This document shows, one piece after another, positions 6,338-7,084 of a stretch of DNA of 7,084 nucleotides. Source of the stretch: Pseudomonadota bacterium (lineage in GTDB: Bacteria > Myxococcota > Myxococcia > Myxococcales > Myxococcaceae); contig JAFAFL010000022.1 in the NCBI GenBank assembly GCA_023423535.1, positions 1-7,084 on the forward strand, read 5' to 3'. Each line of letters starts with the position of its first letter. Position 1 is the first letter of the stretch. The notes beneath the pieces were generated by a model that saw only the letters and a list, made by a program, of their open reading frames with translations, was not told where the DNA came from and did not search any database. A program made the position numbers and the translations under genes.

Positions 6338-6366
6338 TTACAGCAATAGCGCATACACACTATATA
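6338..6366 (+). promoter_or_regulatory. Candidate promoter of the quinone oxidoreductase-like gene
   Basis: TTACAG (6338-6343) and TATATA (6361-6366) are separated by 17 bases, the ideal spacing for a sigma-70 type promoter. The local AT content is well above that of the neighbouring genes. Transcription would begin near 6373, giving a leader of about 30 bases. Confidence 0.5.
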
Positions 6367-6404
6367 GATCTTACCATCACTCGGATTTGAGAAAAGGTAA
6401 GATC
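6367..6404. repeat. Perfect 9-bp inverted repeat overlapping the ribosome site
   Basis: GATCTTACC (6367-6375) and GGTAAGATC (6396-6404) are exact reverse complements around a 20-base loop. The right arm contains part of the ribosome site AAAAGG and ends directly before the ATG at 6405. The left arm follows the TATATA box. It could be an operator with two half-sites, or, if transcription starts upstream of 6367, an RNA hairpin hiding the ribosome site. Confidence 0.5.
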
Positions 6405-7084
6405 ATGACAAGCTCAATGAAGGCGATCGTCCTCAGCAAATTCGGTGGCTTCGACGCTTTCGAGATGCGCGATGTTATCGTACCGGTCGTCGGACCTCGG
6501 CAGGTCCGAGTGCGCGTCCACGCTACAGCCATCAATCCCCTAGACTATCAAATCCGACGCGGCGACTACGCCGACTACGTGCCGCTCCCCGCCATCATCG
6601 GTCACGACATTTCCGGCGTCGTGGAAGAGAAGGGAGCCAATGTAACCGAGGTCGACATAGGCGACGAGGTTTACTACACGCCGAAAATCTTCGGCGGCCC
6701 CGGCTCATACGCGGAGCAGCACGTTGCCGATGTCGAGCTGGTCGCCCGCAAGCCGCACAACATCAACCACCTGGAGGCCGCCAGCCTGACGCTGGTTGGG
6801 GGGACGGTCTGGGAAGCTTTGGTGGCCCGTGCCCAGCTTGCCGTTCATGAGACCATCCTGATCCACGGTGGTGCCGGCGGTGTAGGTACGATAGCGATCC
6901 AACTTGCCAAGGCGATGGGTGCGCGGGTCATCACGACGGCGCGCCGTAGTAACCATGACTTCGTGCGTTCACTCGGAGCGGACGAGGTCATCGACCACAC
7001 CTCCGATGACTACGTTTCAGCCGTGGCAGACCTGACGCAGGGGCAAGGGGTGAACGTCGTATTCGACACCATCGGCGGCGATAC
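6405..7084 (+). CDS. NADPH:quinone oxidoreductase-like zinc-free MDR dehydrogenase, 3' end outside window
   Basis: An open frame from ATG 6405 runs to the window edge without a stop (226 codons visible; the family has about 320-340). The GroES-like domain comes first: MKAIVLSKFGGFDAFEMRDV, then VRVHATAINPLDYQIRRGDY, IIGHDISGVVEEKGANVTEV and GDEVYY. The cofactor-binding domain follows: LEAASLTLVGGTVWEALVAR, the nucleotide motif HGGAGGVGTIAIQLAKAMGA (from about residue 154), LGADEVIDH and GVNVVFDTIGGD. The zinc-binding cysteines of true alcohol dehydrogenases are absent, placing it with quinone oxidoreductase/zeta-crystallin-type reductases, which use NADPH to reduce quinones or activated double bonds. 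AAAAGG lies about eight bases before the ATG. The start is preceded by a promoter, tandem repeats and an inverted repeat. It may belong to a different unit from the LysR gene, 335 bases upstream. Confidence 0.9.
   Translation, partial: MTSSMKAIVLSKFGGFDAFEMRDVIVPVVGPRQVRVRVHATAINPLDYQIRRGDYADYVPLPAIIGHDISGVVEEKGANVTEVDIGDEVYYTPKIFGGPGSYAEQHVADVELVARKPHNINHLEAASLTLVGGTVWEALVARAQLAVHETILIHGGAGGVGTIAIQLAKAMGARVITTARRSNHDFVRSLGADEVIDHTSDDYVSAVADLTQGQGVNVVFDTIGGD

Noticed and set aside
1..7084. CRISPR array, tRNA or rRNA gene, complete insertion sequence
   Set aside because: No regularly spaced repeats, no cloverleaf-like or conserved RNA sequence, and no transposase motifs or paired terminal repeats were seen on either strand.

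Overview
The window is a moderately GC-rich stretch of bacterial DNA. Its gene types (NodD-like LysR regulator, FecCD/FepC-type importer, family III CoA-transferase, type II haloacid dehalogenase, medium-chain dehydrogenases) suit a metabolically versatile proteobacterium, probably alpha or beta. The genus cannot be read from the sequence. The region looks like accessory DNA in flux: three genes are truncated or broken, and two stretches of over 300 bases hold nothing recognisable.

Layout. (1) 1-469, minus strand: the NAD(P)-binding half of a zinc-type alcohol dehydrogenase. Its 3' end lies outside the window and its 5' half is missing. (2) At about 458-478 it meets, head to head, a FecCD-type permease (to 1296, plus strand) that has also lost its N-terminus. 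A 12-bp palindrome sits on the join. The permease overlaps an intact FepC-type ATPase (1289-2083). (3) 2084-2599 has no convincing gene. (4) 2600-4991, minus strand: a tightly spaced operon read from right to left. It holds a HAD-family 2-haloacid dehalogenase-like protein, a CaiB/BaiF CoA-transferase, and the PYR-domain (alpha) half of a two-subunit ThDP decarboxylase. The ThDP gene is broken by a stop at codon 12 and a degraded 3' end. (5) 4992-5142: divergent control region with a perfect LysR-type T-N11-A palindrome. (6) 5143-6069: the LysR-type regulator. (7) 6070-6404: gene-free DNA ending in a promoter region with repeats. (8) 6405 to the window end: a quinone oxidoreductase-like dehydrogenase, cut by the window edge.

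How the parts may work together. The divergent regulator, its palindrome and the three head-to-tail genes look like a small catabolic unit for an organic acid, possibly a 2-substituted one. The pairing of a family III CoA-transferase with a ThDP enzyme recalls formyl-CoA transferase with oxalyl-CoA decarboxylase, but here the ThDP enzyme is of the split phosphonopyruvate/sulfopyruvate decarboxylase type. Its beta subunit is absent and its alpha subunit is disrupted, so the pathway is probably decaying or completed elsewhere. The substrate is unknown. The transporter is likewise incomplete: no binding protein or receptor is visible and the permease is damaged.
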